Below are positions 1-10,988 of a DNA stretch of 64,000 bases, in pieces. Both the position numbers and the translations under genes were made by a program. The notes under the pieces are model-generated. The model was not told the DNA's origin. It saw nothing but the letters and a program-made list of their open reading frames with translations, and made no database searches. This DNA is from Panorpa germanica (lineage: Eukaryota; Arthropoda; Insecta; Mecoptera; Panorpidae): positions 12,195,740 through 12,259,739 of the forward strand of contig OY783215.1 in the NCBI GenBank assembly GCA_963678705.1, in the 5' to 3' direction. Every line of letters starts with the position of its first letter. Position 1 is the stretch's first letter.

Positions 1-1299
1 AAATTAGTAAATTCCTGTAGTACTGTATGTAGTTAAATCTATAATTAAAACAATGTTAATTAAATTAATATTAAGTAGTTATAATTGAATTGTCAAGGTA
101 ATAAAACATGAATCTACTTCTACTTGTTGTTAACAGCTAGTCTTTAATAAAAATGAATATCATATTTCTATTATTTTATATCTTCTATCATCTTTACTAA
201 GTCATATTTACAACTATCGCAAATAAAGATAAAGTTATTAAATAGTCAAGTCATTGTTTTATCTCATAATACATATAAATTATTAAAATATGAAATAACC
301 TAAAATCAAATAACTAAATAAATCATAATGATTTAGTATCATAATTAATTGGAGCGAACACAAAACCACAATTACTAAAAACAAGGCAATCATTCATGTT
401 ACAATCTGTGGGTTGTTTACTTTACAAATCCTTTTTCAATTAACAAATTGTTTTATATTTTATATATCTTATTACTGCTATATCTCAGTTTGATATAATT
501 TAGAACACACCTGTGAGCAACTGATCACATATTTTTTAAATTACGACATGGTTAACATAATCCATTTGGCATTAAAATATTGCAAAAAGTATTTAGCAAA
601 CTTATTTATATTAACAAGTTAATTTAATAAAAGAAACACTTAAAGTAAAACTAGAAAATTACGTTTTACCAACATTGTACATAAAAAACTAGCCTTGTAA
701 ATATAATTCACTTATTTAGTCTAAGTTGGTAACCTATTTTTGACCGCAGCGCCTCTAGCGGAAGACTTGAAGTTATAATATAATTAAAAGTAGTGACAGT
801 GATCCAATTTTACTTTGAATAATTTATAAATTACTAATTAACATACGTGTTTATAGTAAAATAAGTATTACTTAATTGTTCATAAAGGTGTATTAAACAA
901 ATTAAAAACAAAACATTAAGCCCATTGCGCTTAAAAAACATTTAGTTGTATAAAGTATTGTAGTGACAGACAGTAGTGGCTTTATTAAAAAATATTTGAC
1001 GTTTGGTAATTTATAATATTGAAAAATATTACTTTGCAAATTTTATAATAATATCTACATTCTTGTATATATACATCTATTATGTCAGTTATCATTATGT
1101 ATTGACTTGTTATATGCAGTGCAAAAATAGTATTTGACAAAGTAGTGATTTATTTTTAACATAAAGTTCTGACGTAGAGTGCAATTCTTTACTGTGGTCC
1201 TGGTGATATACTGGACATATTTGTGTTGTTTTTATTATTCTTACTAATTACTTAGTGTTAATATTTTATATAACTCTCAAACAAATTATCTCGCTGCCA
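1..1299. other. AT-rich non-coding sequence
   Basis: No open frame with codon-like composition or splice sites on either strand. The only GC-richer spot, near 745-765, gives a short frame without splice support. The last part precedes the candidate first coding exon at 1300 and may hold its 5' untranslated region and promoter, but I see no clear TATA box or initiator. Confidence 0.5.
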
Positions 1300-1401
1300 A
1301 TGGCAAAGTGTTTTGACTGTATTGAACCTAGTGTAGTGTCAGTGCCTACGGCGATGGTCTTCGACGAACTCCAACATCAGGTGCGAGACATGGATTTCAA
1401 G
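1300..1401 (+). CDS. Candidate first coding exon of an unidentified gene
   Basis: An ATG in good context (gccaATGG) opens 34 codons beginning MAKCFDCIEPSVVSVPTAM and ending RDMDFK. A splice donor AAG|GTTAGT follows and leaves phase 0. The composition is richer in GC and in Asp, Glu and Gln than its surroundings, as expected of real coding sequence. The frame is open a little further upstream, to an ATG at 1255, but that stretch is AT-rich and looks like leader, so I chose the ATG at 1300. I do not recognise the protein. A phase-0 candidate exon at 4236-4304 could follow it. It lies on the strand opposite the clip protease exons, so it would be nested in that gene's 3' intron. No protein family is assigned. 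Confidence 0.4.
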
Positions 1402-3273
1402 GTTAGTTTTATTTTGATTTTAATTGAAACTTGTTTTGTTTGTTAAACCCTTGTTTTAACTATGTGCATTGAAAATATGTATAAATATGTATACCTTATT
1501 GCTAAGATCTTGTTACTGAATTAGATAATTACTGGAACATAATTTTGACAGTAGAAGTTCCAGTCTGTACGTGGTAAAATGTTTAGGATATATTATCACA
1601 TACTGGTGTAAACGTTTCTGTATATCTTTTGCTTTTCTATTATACATATTCAAGCTAGACATAGGCATTATGGAGAGTTTAAATAATAAAAATTAAAACG
1701 TACCTAACCTATAATATTGTAGCTACTTGTCTCAGGTGGATTAGCCCTATTATTTTCAGACATATTGTTATGACAGAAGGATCTGGAGATTTACATTTTT
1801 AATGGTGAGGTTTTGATAGGAATTGTTTTTTTAAGCTGTAGTCGTATTTTAATGAAGATGGAAAATGTAGGTCGGATATTTTGATAGTCATAGAATTTGT
1901 TTCAATACAAATTGTGTACACATTATAGATACCTAAGTTTAAAGAGTATATTAATACAAATCGTTCGGTTCACATTGCAACATAATATTCACCGAGTGTA
2001 TAACATAATAATTCATAATAATATAACATTAATTAAAGTAATTTACTTGTATTAATTTATATCTGGACTGGACTCAAATTAGATATATGATCGGGTTAAA
2101 CTATATAATGGCAGTAATCGGCTGTAAATTAATGGAAACAAAAGAACAGGAAATTGTGAACATTCACAGTTCGCATTAAAAGTATCAAGCTTAAAATATA
2201 GCCACATTAGAATGGTAAACTGGGTTAGTGCTTATCTAGTCATAAATCAAAGGTCATAAAAGGAGGTAGTCTCACGGTGTGTACAGTCTTAATACAACAC
2301 GTAGTTAAATTAATAACTCGATACTAATGATTTAAAATAATTAAACAACTATTTTAAATTATTAAACAACGACAACAATTTTATTTTATGACTGTTTTGC
2401 TATGTCTTCGGGTTCGGTCTCCGATTTATTGGTATATTTTTTGGATTTTGCTTTTATAAATATTAATTTGATTACGTGCTGTCATAATCAAAAAAAAACT
2501 TATAAAATACAAAGGTAATGTACGTGTCCCAACAAGTTGGGCTATATACGATCGAACCCGAAGACACAGTAGTGTGCAGTGAAATATAAATGCCCTAGGT
2601 CACTTTGCCATCTGCTTTTAATTATCTGCGGTTTTCAGCTAAAAATGCGAAAGTCATTTTTTCTAAAATAAAATAATCAGTTTTTATGCAAACGTATCTA
2701 TGATTGAGCCTAAGTTGAAACGGATAAATTGCAATGAGAAAGCATATATTAAAATGACACACTTCTTGTTAGAGAATTCGTTAATTATTACGTAATAAAT
2801 TTTAATTTTCTTCAAGCGCCTACGAAACGCAACTATAGTAACACTAATTTATTTACACGGTTTATGATTTAAAGAAGCGTACTTCTACTACGTTAACAAT
2901 ATCTAGATTTAACATAAGGTAAAATATAACCAAATTATATCAATTATCATTACATCTATTTCTAACGAGGATAATAGTGATATTGTTTTACTGATGTCCA
3001 CCATATAGATTATTTATGACATACTAAAATTGTTGATGTTATTAAATCAAATGCTAGTATCTTTTAGCATAAAACATTGATACCACACAGAGTTTAAAAC
3101 TCAGTCGTAAATTACTAATTCCTAATAAAAATGACTCGACAGGCTGTAGTCATCAACTAAGCATTTAATTTTTAAATACCTTCATTATGAGATTTAACGA
3201 CAGTTAAACAATTTTTATTTTTCATTATTCACACACACACACTCATACAGTATTTTATATAATATACACCTAC
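1402..3273. other. Intron-like AT-rich sequence
   Basis: No gene seen, and in particular no protease Asp/Ser exon on the minus strand, although the last base of the upstream exon is at 3274. It holds two small SINE pieces (about 2403-2600) and a short CA repeat near 3230-3243. Confidence 0.5.
2403..2600. repeat. Two degraded tRNA-derived SINE fragments in inverted order
   Basis: At 2403-2489 (plus) the sequence tgtcttcgggttcgg matches the B-box part of the complete SINE at 14682-14959, followed by a related body and a short A-run. At 2549-2573 (minus) the complementary head atcgaacccgaagacacag recurs. A small palindrome, CCCAAC-aa-GTTGGG, lies beside the second copy. Both are old and partial. 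Confidence 0.5.
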
Positions 3274-3448
3274 CTATGGGTACAATGTGCAGCTGTCAGG
3301 ACATGTTGGTTGGTAATTAAAACTCCCCCACAAAATGATCTACCGGGGGGAGGCCGGATGAGAGCCGCCATCCACGGCCATTCCCCGGGGTCAGCGGGTC
3401 GTCCACCAGTGATTCGAGGTCCAGACTTACCGCCCCCCACTCCACAAC
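3274..3448 (-). CDS. Clip-domain serine protease, exon with activation site and catalytic histidine
   Basis: This exon encodes the start of a trypsin-family (S1) catalytic domain. It has the inter-domain cysteine (CGVGGG), the activation cleavage site R|ITGG, then [16 protein letters not shown] and the histidine box LTAAHC. It starts after acceptor TTCAG in phase 1, exactly completing the Gly codon begun by the exon ending at 8805. It ends CATAG|GTAGGT in phase 2. The R|I bond shows a zymogen cut by a trypsin-like activator, as in insect immune or melanization cascades or cuticle proteolysis. The gene's exact role cannot be told. The Asp and Ser of the triad are not in the window. A strong GTAAGT lies inside the exon at 3430-3425 and could act as an alternative donor. 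Confidence 0.9.
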
Positions 3449-4235
3449 CTGAACATTTAAATAATAAATTCAATTTAATTAAAACAAATTTGTTTATTAT
3501 TGTTGTAATACAATAATTTATTTTAAAACATGGTTTGCAAAATTATCACTCGAATGTGTGAATATAGGAGACTCTATTTAAAGTCCTTTAGGACGATCAC
3601 ATCACATTCAGATTTATATTCGATTTTAAATCTGACATCTTTCAGATTCAGATCTGTTTTACTGTTTGCCAACACGCTAATCGAACAGGTTGTCAAAATT
3701 TAATTGTTTGAAAGGTTCATAATGATAATAGCGGGATACATTTTTGCATTTTCCTTTATGGCGAAACATTATTTCATGGTTCTATACTTAGATATAGATG
3801 GCAATAGTGTACTAAAATAGTTTTATAATAATGACAAACACTTGGAAATATTAATAGTCATATAAAAATTGGAATTGAGTTAGAAGCTCTTGCTCTTCCA
3901 AATGTTGCAATAAAATTATTTGTTTTTTTCGATTTTGATTCGCATTTATAGTTACTTAAATAAAACGATTTAAACATAAAAAAACATAGTATCGCCATCT
4001 ATATTTCGTGAATCAAAAATAGTCAAGTAACGTTTCACCTTAAGAGAAAATGTTATCGCATTGCATTTTTTTTCTTTTAACTTTACTTAACTGTACAGTA
4101 AAATTATTTTTGTGATCTAGTATTGCCAAATGAATGTTGTCCTGTTACTTTAATCATTTTCTATTAAAACAATGTTGCACTGTATTGTGGTAGATCACAA
4201 AGAGGAGCAAAATAGAGGCATGTTACCTCTCTTAG
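3449..4235. other. Intron sequence of the clip protease gene
   Basis: Nothing but AT-rich intron. No exon or element I can support. Confidence 0.5.
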
Positions 4236-4304
4236 TTGAAAATGTCGGAAAAGTTAGCGGTCAAGTATCAATTTCTACCACCGATTTACCCGAGGACTCA
4301 TTTT
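4236..4304 (+). CDS. Candidate 23-codon internal exon
   Basis: A pyrimidine-rich acceptor (gttacctctcttAG) is followed by an open stretch reading LKMSEKLAVKYQFLPPIYPR and then THF, ended by a consensus donor GTGAGT. Both boundaries are phase 0, so it would join in frame to the candidate first exon ending at 1401. The peptide looks natural (mixed charge, a PPIYP turn), but I do not recognise it. It sits inside the minus-strand clip protease intron. Chance combination of splice motifs is a real alternative for so short an exon. Confidence 0.3.
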
Positions 4305-4916
4305 GTGAGTTCTCGTAACTGTATTCGCTGTACGTTTAACAACGGTATCGTTTTTCTTTGTTTCACAACAAATTCTATAAGCTTTTCTAATTCAGCATCC
4401 CACTGTGAACTTTAATTCATACTAAACTTTATCCATCCACAAAAGCTCTTTACATTAATCAAGAGTAACAAGAAATTTACATTTCCACGTAATCAAATAA
4501 ATACAACGAATAAATTTATTTCACCATGAAAACAAAAACACATATTAAAGTACAATAACAGAGAGACAGACCCCCTCCCTCCCAACGAGTCTGCGACACT
4601 CCACAGGGTGTTTCTTTTATTGAATAGGAACAACGGACTTTCATTTTCTGAAAGAAGGGATTTTATTGGTTTATTAGACAGCTGATTGTAGGTACATGAA
4701 TAAACCTTGTCTCTCAATTAGTTGAAAATTTAAATATCCGAAAAATTAGATTAGAACCTTTACAGACTATGTCAGAAATAATTAGAAAACTTGAGTTTAA
4801 GCGTAACTGATAGACCTTATATAGTGGGCATAAGTGCCTTATTTAGAAAATCACCTAATGTTAACGGGCGTGGGGTGAATTAGACAGGTACACCTCTACA
4901 AAATTATATCTAAGTA
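4305..4916. other. Non-coding intron sequence
   Basis: AT-rich. A purine/pyrimidine-skewed patch near 4560-4620 gives a minus-strand frame, but nothing in it resembles a protein family. Confidence 0.4.
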
Positions 4917-5452
4917 AAGGAAGGACATAGTAAAGGAAGAGAGTCAAGAAGAAATAGTAAAGTAAGAGAGTCAAGAGGAAATAGTAAAGATAGAGTGTTT
5001 ATGCCTGTAATAGACATAAGTGGAGAAGTTTTTTTTTTTTTTTTTTTTATTTTTTTTATTTACAAGGTAATTACAACTAAGCAAATATGCTTATCTAGCA
5101 ATTAAAGTGGAGAAGTGAAAACGTAAAGAGAAAAGCCAGGAAGGATACCGAAAAGATAATAGAGGGTTTGTCGAGAGGAGACAAGGAAGGCAAGAGGTGA
5201 TAGATGAAGATACAGGCAATAAGGAAGCATAAGCAGGAAACGGTGTGAATAAAGGAGGAGTAGGGGACATGAAGATAGAGGATCAAGAAAAGAAGAAACA
5301 GAAAGTACTATTCGAAGTAGTAATAGTCTAGAATAGTTTAAGTTTAGTTTTTAACTTTGAATTTATATGAAATGCATTAAGAAATATAATAATGTAGATT
5401 GTAAAGCCGAAAGACACACAATTAATATAATAAATAAATAATATATCTAAGT
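4917..5452 (+). mobile_element. LINE 3' end, copy A (5'-truncated)
   Basis: A purine-rich coding tail ends EGLSRGDKEGKR-stop. It is followed by a 3' untranslated part with gaatttatatgaaatgcatt and a tail of aataaa-type repeats. The same arrangement recurs at 47917-48256, where the tail of the ORF reads continuously. The shared 3' end, short length and A-rich repeat tail indicate a 5'-truncated non-LTR retrotransposon. The clade cannot be told from this piece. Copy A is interrupted at 5029-5104 by a second small insertion. Confidence 0.6.
5029..5104 (-). mobile_element. 76-bp LINE/SINE tail nested in LINE copy A
   Basis: The insert begins with a run of T (poly-A on the minus strand) followed by the complement of a retroelement 3' end (gcttagttgtaattacc on the minus strand). 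The 11-bp sequence aagtggagaag flanks it at 5018-5028 and 5105-5115, while the uninterrupted copy at 48 kb has the site once. This is a target-site duplication from target-primed reverse transcription of a severely 5'-truncated element. Confidence 0.8.
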
Positions 5453-6012
5453 CTCAAAGTTGTATAATGTTATTTAACTATGATATATTTTTATGATATT
5501 ATACTGTCGCATGATAATGTACTAGTATCATATCATCATCAACAACATGTTATGCTCGCTCATGATTAGCATAATCTTTCATTCTATGTGCCCCACTTTA
5601 GTTTTAATGGTGAGAACTTCTTGTGAACATTACACAGATATTATTCAATAAAAATCATATTAATTTATTGGGTTATGCCATGGGAATATCTTAATGCGAC
5701 ATAAGCTTATTGCTTGTACTGGTGGGCTTGTTAAATGGCATTGAATTTGTTCATTCTTAATATACTCGTATAGCAATCGATTTATTTGTTTTTGTTTGTT
5801 TTGCGAATGCTTTGTTAATTAATTTTAGTTTGAAGAGACAAATGCGGATTTAAATTTTCTTAAACAGTTCTAATATTTATCCGTTTTGCAATTGGAGTTC
5901 AAGTGCAAAACGGATCACCTTTTTATATAATATTTTGAATCGTTATTAAGAGAAATAGACAAAATAATAGACGAATATATCGCTATTACTGACGTCATTG
6001 CTTGTCTGTTAC
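5453..6012. other. Non-coding intron sequence
   Basis: Nothing recognised. AT-rich. Confidence 0.4.
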
Positions 6013-6277
6013 GGGTAATCCAAAAATTACGTCACACGCAAGTGGATGGGGGGGATCACATGCAATATGAGATATAGAAACAAAGAGTTTAATAAAAGGT
6101 AATCTGAAAAGTGACGCGAAAAAAGTTGTATTAATTAACATGTATAGTTAAAAAGAAATTAAAAAAAGGTAATTTCCTGAAAAAAGTGAATGAGGTGGGT
6201 TCCCCATTTTATGACAAGGACGAAGAGTGGAGGTCAGAATAGCAGGAAATTTGTGTGATGTAATTTATGGATGGCCT
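6013..6277. mobile_element. MITE of the GGCCATCCATAAATTACGTCACAC family
   Basis: Its right end (tttgtgtgatgtaatttatggatggcct) is the inverted complement of the left end (ggtaatccaaaaattacgtcacac), about 25 bp at moderate identity. A better preserved relative is at 12068-12287. One-ended relatives lie near 47084 and 61140. It carries no coding capacity, so it is a non-autonomous DNA transposon. Confidence 0.6.
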
Positions 6278-7269
6278 CTTACTGATTTTACTACTTCTGT
6301 ACGCATTTCTTCAGATTCAGATTTCGCTTGAGTAAAAACTCGAAAATTATTACTAAAATTATATATCTGTCTCTTTTTTTCTCATACTACGTACACATAA
6401 GTGCTTCCCGCTTACTCATTGATAGATGTTAAGCAATAATATTAAAACAATAGTAATAGAAACGCCTTTCTGATTATTTTTATTTAAAAAAATATTTGGA
6501 GATCATATTTTGTAGTAATGCACATGTCTTTCTTCAATGTTTCCACATAAAAAACAATTTCCGTTTTTATATTCTTTACTATGCATATATAAATAATAAT
6601 AAATAAATCTCTACGATTATAATGTGACCTCCAAATATTTTTTTAAAATATTCCTTGTTATAATTCCCAATTTTATTCAATATGTAACGTTACTTTTAGT
6701 TGGTATATTTGCTTCGATTGCAAAAGTACATCAACTGTACTCCCTCCCCTTGTCCCTTGCATTTACTTTGGAAGATACATATATACAATATTATATTTTA
6801 ATAGTCCCTCTTCATATTATCTATATACTCCTATACCTTTTTCCTTTCTAAGTTCCAGGTTCTATCAACTTAAAAAATGTTATATTTTCCGCTTCGTAGT
6901 TGCAGCCCAGACATATTTTTTCAGGCGTTTTAAGAAGCCATTAATCAAACATTTTTGTTTTTATGAATAAATTTACTTATTTTTTCTGTCTCTTCTATTA
7001 CATAATAATCCCCTGTACTCGTATAAAAAATTGCAGAATATGAAATTTAATGTAATTATATTTTACCTAATCCCATGCTCCATTAGAACCGTAATGAAAT
7101 TCAAGAAAAGTAAATTAAAACCCGGTGGAAAATATCATTGGCTTTTGTGTGAAGTACAGAAGGTGCTCTGGGGTATGAATTATTTAATTAAGATCGTTTT
7201 AACAAATAATGTAATTAAAGAAAAGAAAATTATTTATTTGAATTAAATCTTTGAACATTTATATTAAAG
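6278..7269. other. Non-coding intron sequence
   Basis: AT-rich. The open frames at 6624-6851 and 7031-7246 are low-complexity, Phe/Ile/Leu/Lys-rich translations of AT-rich DNA. I do not regard them as genes. Confidence 0.4.
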
Positions 7270-7361
7270 AGTCAGGGCGGGTCGATTTGAATTATCTCAT
7301 ATAAAACAAAGCACCTGTATTTTCATATATGAGATGATACTACATCGACCAGCCCTTACTG
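7270..7361. mobile_element. 92-bp foldback mini-MITE
   Basis: The ends AGtcAGGGCgGGTCGAT and (inverted) AGtaAGGGCtGGTCGAT pair over about 17 bases, and the arms continue with ATCTCATAT on both sides. Flanking taaag occurs at 7265-7269 and 7362-7366, which suggests a 5-bp target duplication. It lies inside the long clip protease intron. Confidence 0.55.
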
Positions 7362-8804
7362 TAAAGCCCTATATATAAGAAATGAGGATTTTAATCCGTG
7401 CATCGGAGACACGATTGTCTCAATGCAATCATCCTATGACAAAATCAATAGATCCAGACGAAATAATCACCAAATCATGAGATGCAATTAACATATCACC
7501 TCACAAATACCACGATCCATCGAGACTGCTTTAATTACTTTTCCTAAACGAGTTGAGGAAGACATTAAAAAGACACTATTAAAGTTATGGAAGTAGAACC
7601 CATACTTTTAAGTCGTTATCATCTATCTAATCTTCGTCTGAACTCATTGAGACGATAAACACCGAACAAAACTTAGCATTGTGAAAGTAATAACGATAAA
7701 AACTTGACAATATTATAAAATTATTGTCGAAATTAAACTTTCCACCGCGTAGACTTACTCATAGTGATTATAGTTTTCTAGTTCTTCTTATCTCATTATC
7801 TACATCTTTATATTCTTGTTCTTCTTCTTAACTTTAAAGTTATACTAAAACTTTGTCCTACTTAAAATTAATAAAAACTATTTTATTGGTCGTATAGAAG
7901 TCTGAGGAGTTGTCTTTTGTAAAAGGAATTTAATACATTTTACTTTGATTGAAAAGTTTTTAGCTGTCCGATATGTAGTACTGCAAAACGTATAAAGAAT
8001 ACTTGTCATTGTATTAGTTTGTAACACGACCTGTGCAGATCATTGTCTTATTACATGGTGGAACAAACTCAACTTGTTTTACCTTTAGGGTGGGTTACAC
8101 ACTGGATCATTACATTGTTAAAACGTATCGTTACAACCAGTGCTACCACTACTGGTGTTTAGAACACTTAGATCTGGGTTTTTTAAAGTTTCTTTCAGTA
8201 TGGATACAATCTATAAGTACAAGTATTTTAATTGTATCTAGTCGACTATATACAATCGGTTTTAGCAACTTGTTTCACTCCTTTCAAGCAGGTTTAACTT
8301 GCAATCTGCATATAAAATATAAACAATTAATATTATAAGATTTTGAAAATCTATTCTCAATCCTATAGCTATAGTATCCATTTAATAAGTTGGTTGGTGT
8401 CTCATATGAAATATTCATTTTCTGGCAACTTTTTTCACTTTCTTCTGAAACACTCTATCATAAGTCATTTAACAGATGCTATTTAAAGAGCATGCTCCGA
8501 TCAATAGAAATAGCATAGTCAAGAAAAATGCATCCATAAAAGCAGCAAAATAGCACGTTTGTTAGTTGATAAGATTTTCTCGATAATAGCATGCTTTCAA
8601 GCTTCCTACTAGCATGTGTCCTACAATATAAGACTTTTCGCCTTTTTTTTGGACTCGTTCACTATTGGGTGTGCTTTTTTATGGAACCCGTCATATGACA
8701 TATCCTCCGATGCGAGCCTAATAGTTTGATGGACGTCGTAGCATTGTTAATAGAGTAATCCGATTGTCTATTACGTATAATAATTCGTCGTTGACGTCAC
8801 TAAC
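7362..8804. other. Intron sequence of the clip protease gene
   Basis: No exon or element recognised. Confidence 0.4.
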
Positions 8805-8956
8805 CTCTATTCTGTGCGCTCGCGGGTTGCTCTTCGTCGCCATTGCTAGATACAGCATCATCTGCCTCAACTCCCCCCGCCGGTAGGTCACCCGCTAGTC
8901 CAATGTTAGCCGATGCTCGCTCAATGGTCTCGTCCGGGCAACAAACACCAATAAAC
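8805..8956 (-). CDS. Clip-domain serine protease, end of clip domain and linker exon
   Basis: Fifty codons start FIGVCCPDE. The adjacent Cys pair is the fifth and sixth clip cysteines. An acidic, Ala/Gly/Pro-rich linker (AGDLPAGGVEADDAVSSNG) follows and ends SAQNR. The acceptor is TTTAG|G and the donor AGAG|GTTAGT. Phases match on both sides: TC+G gives Ser with the exon ending at 9209, and G+GT gives Gly with the exon starting at 3448. The linker joins the clip domain to the protease domain. There is no in-frame ATG, so it is easy to miss. The plus-strand 79-codon frame across it is its shadow. Confidence 0.88.
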
Positions 8957-9101
8957 CTAAACATAATCAAATCCTTGATTCAGCTTAATATGAAGCACAC
9001 ATTAAATACGGTCGAAAGGTCAACATTGTACACCATTTACTGGTGTAATTATTCGGTTTGTATTATATCCATACATTTATAATTGTTAACACCTATGGAG
9101 A

Positions 9102-9136
9102 AGCGTCTTCACTGTTGACGCTCAAGTGAAGACGCT
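9102..9136. repeat. Perfect 12-bp hairpin in a 252-bp intron
   Basis: AGCGTCTTCACT at 9102-9113 and its exact complement AGTGAAGACGCT at 9125-9136 enclose an 11-base loop. It lies in the short intron (8957-9208) between the two clip-domain exons. No flanking duplication shows it to be a transposon. It could affect splicing or be a foldback relic. Confidence 0.8.
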
Positions 9137-9208
9137 CTCTAGATCACAATATTCACATTTACCTTCACTACTACATATTTTCTTATTAGATTTATACAAA
9201 ATACTTAC

Positions 9209-9345
9209 GATCTTTCAATTATACACATGTAGTCCATAAATTTCAAAAAGTTGGTTTTAAAATCGGGTAAAACACAGTAGTGTACATGTCTGCAGTGACC
9301 CTGGCGCCCCCCTGGGGCCACGCACTTTTGGTGCGCCTTGTTTGG
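9209..9345 (-). CDS. Clip-domain serine protease, clip-domain exon
   Basis: Forty-five codons plus two bases encode the first four cysteines of a clip domain. The pattern is KCVAPGGRQGHC, then HYC, then DYMC, with IIER and the split Ser codon at the end. The acceptor is TTTTCCAG (phase 0) and the donor GATC|GTAAGT (phase 2). Joined to the next exon this gives C-x9-C-x5-C-x16-C-x8-CC, the usual clip order. Clip domains are regulatory or adaptor modules of secreted arthropod proteases. The exon or exons with the start codon and signal peptide must lie above 9345 and were not found. The plus-strand frame at 9280 is a shadow. Confidence 0.88.
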
Positions 9346-10691
9346 CTGGAAAACAATAACAATAAAATAGTTACACACCTTACAGATAATAATTTATTTG
9401 AAAATATATACAAGTGTGTACATACATACTACGTTTTACATTGCACGATAAATATTTATCTTCAAGAGGCACGTTTTAAAGCTTTATTACCTTTTTTACG
9501 CTATATTGCGATTGCGACACATTTAATATCGTTAAAGGAATCATTTTGTAAGAATAGTGTGCACTAACTTTAAAGTCTTAAATTAATTTACATTGTGTTT
9601 ACATTGTACACTGTTAAAAATAGGTTGAAAAAAACAGAAAGAAATTCATAATTCTATCACTAACACTCTCTTCTAACACTCAGTCACACACTCTCTTATA
9701 TACTATTATTATTTTTACGGGGCCTTACATAATTAGGACGTGTTTTTGCACGTCTTAGTATGGTATTAATGTATAATATATAATTTACCTGTGTTGATGA
9801 AATCATAACAAATCTTTTTTTCCTTGTTTGTACCATCCTTTGAAGTCTATGTTTGTACAACGGCGAAATTTTTTCAAATCCATTTGTCCCTGAAAATATT
9901 TTTATTTAAATTTTGATTAAATATTGCACAGCATTTTTTAGCGAGGATGAAATGTAATTATAGTTTTTCAGGAGTAACAGTATACTAATTATTAAATGAC
10001 GATGGAGTAAAGTCGGATACAATTGTATTAGGTCACAATTTACGTTACGTAACGCAACGTATTGTGTTTAAGTCACAATCATTTACACCACCGCCTAATT
10101 AGTGTATGCTAGATTATAATTTGTATATAAATAATTGAACGAAACAACAATCAATTTTGGTGTTCACCCTCACCCTCACCCTCTAGACTAGTCTAATAGA
10201 CAAGATAACATTCTTGTTCTCTCTTATTAAAACTTTACTCGTTTATAAAAATCCTGTATCATTTTTTCTTTTATAAATATCATTCGTTTTTGAGAAACTG
10301 TAAAATAAATATTACGAGTAAGTATATTAAAGTTTCATAACTTTTCCTTTCCGTTATGTATTTCCATTAAAGTTTTTCTTTTTAATGAGTTTGACAGTGA
10401 TGTATCTGTTTTATAATTGGATGTGTCGTTCCCTTTAAAAATATTGTTTCTTTGGTAATTTGTCTAAAAAATAATTAGTTAATTTCTTCGACAACGAGTT
10501 TTAGTTTAGCAGATGTAGAAGGGGCATTTGATTTGGAATTATATATTGTATTAAACTAATTGCCTACTCTTCAAAGTTAGCATTCTTAAAACCTAGAGAT
10601 GCGCTTGAACATTCTCGCTAGTCAATCCCCATTATGGTTTATTTAACATAAAGATATTTACCTTTTATATTTTTTTTAGATTAATATATCA
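9346..10691. other. Probable 5' intron of the clip protease
   Basis: AT-rich. It holds a GGGTGA-type triplet repeat (ccctcaccctcaccctc near 10170) and an imperfect palindrome around ttacgttacgtaacg (10037-10060). No signal-peptide exon was found. Confidence 0.4.
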
Positions 10692-10988
10692 CATCACTCA
10701 AGAAGTTCGACAAACCATATGATTTTTAAATAATACTAACCTTTAAACAATATGTGTCAAAATTTCATGACACTTCGTCCATTAGGTTACGAGCTACAGT
10801 GATTTTAGTGACGCTACTTTTGTAATTTTTGAAACAATGGAAAATTCTGTATTTCGTGTGTTGATAAAGCATTGCTTTTTAATGGGAAAAAAGACCAAGT
10901 CTAAATAAAGCTTGTCAAGCCATTGCTTTGCTTGAACGATCAATAGTGGCGTCATTTATATGTTATCCTTCAAATTTATTAAGTGATG
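10692..10988 (+). mobile_element. Degraded mariner-type deletion derivative, copy 1
   Basis: The ends catcactcaagaagttcg and (inverted) catcacttaataaatttg are inverted repeats. The interior (acaatggaaaa..., aagcattgctttttaatggg) parallels the better preserved copy at 13697-14009, which retains the mariner-like start M-E-x-x-E-F-R. Frameshifts and stops break the frame here. Confidence 0.6.

Noticed and set aside
8843..9082. 79-codon plus-strand frame
   Set aside because: It is antisense to the clip/linker exon at 8805-8956, which has matching splice phases.
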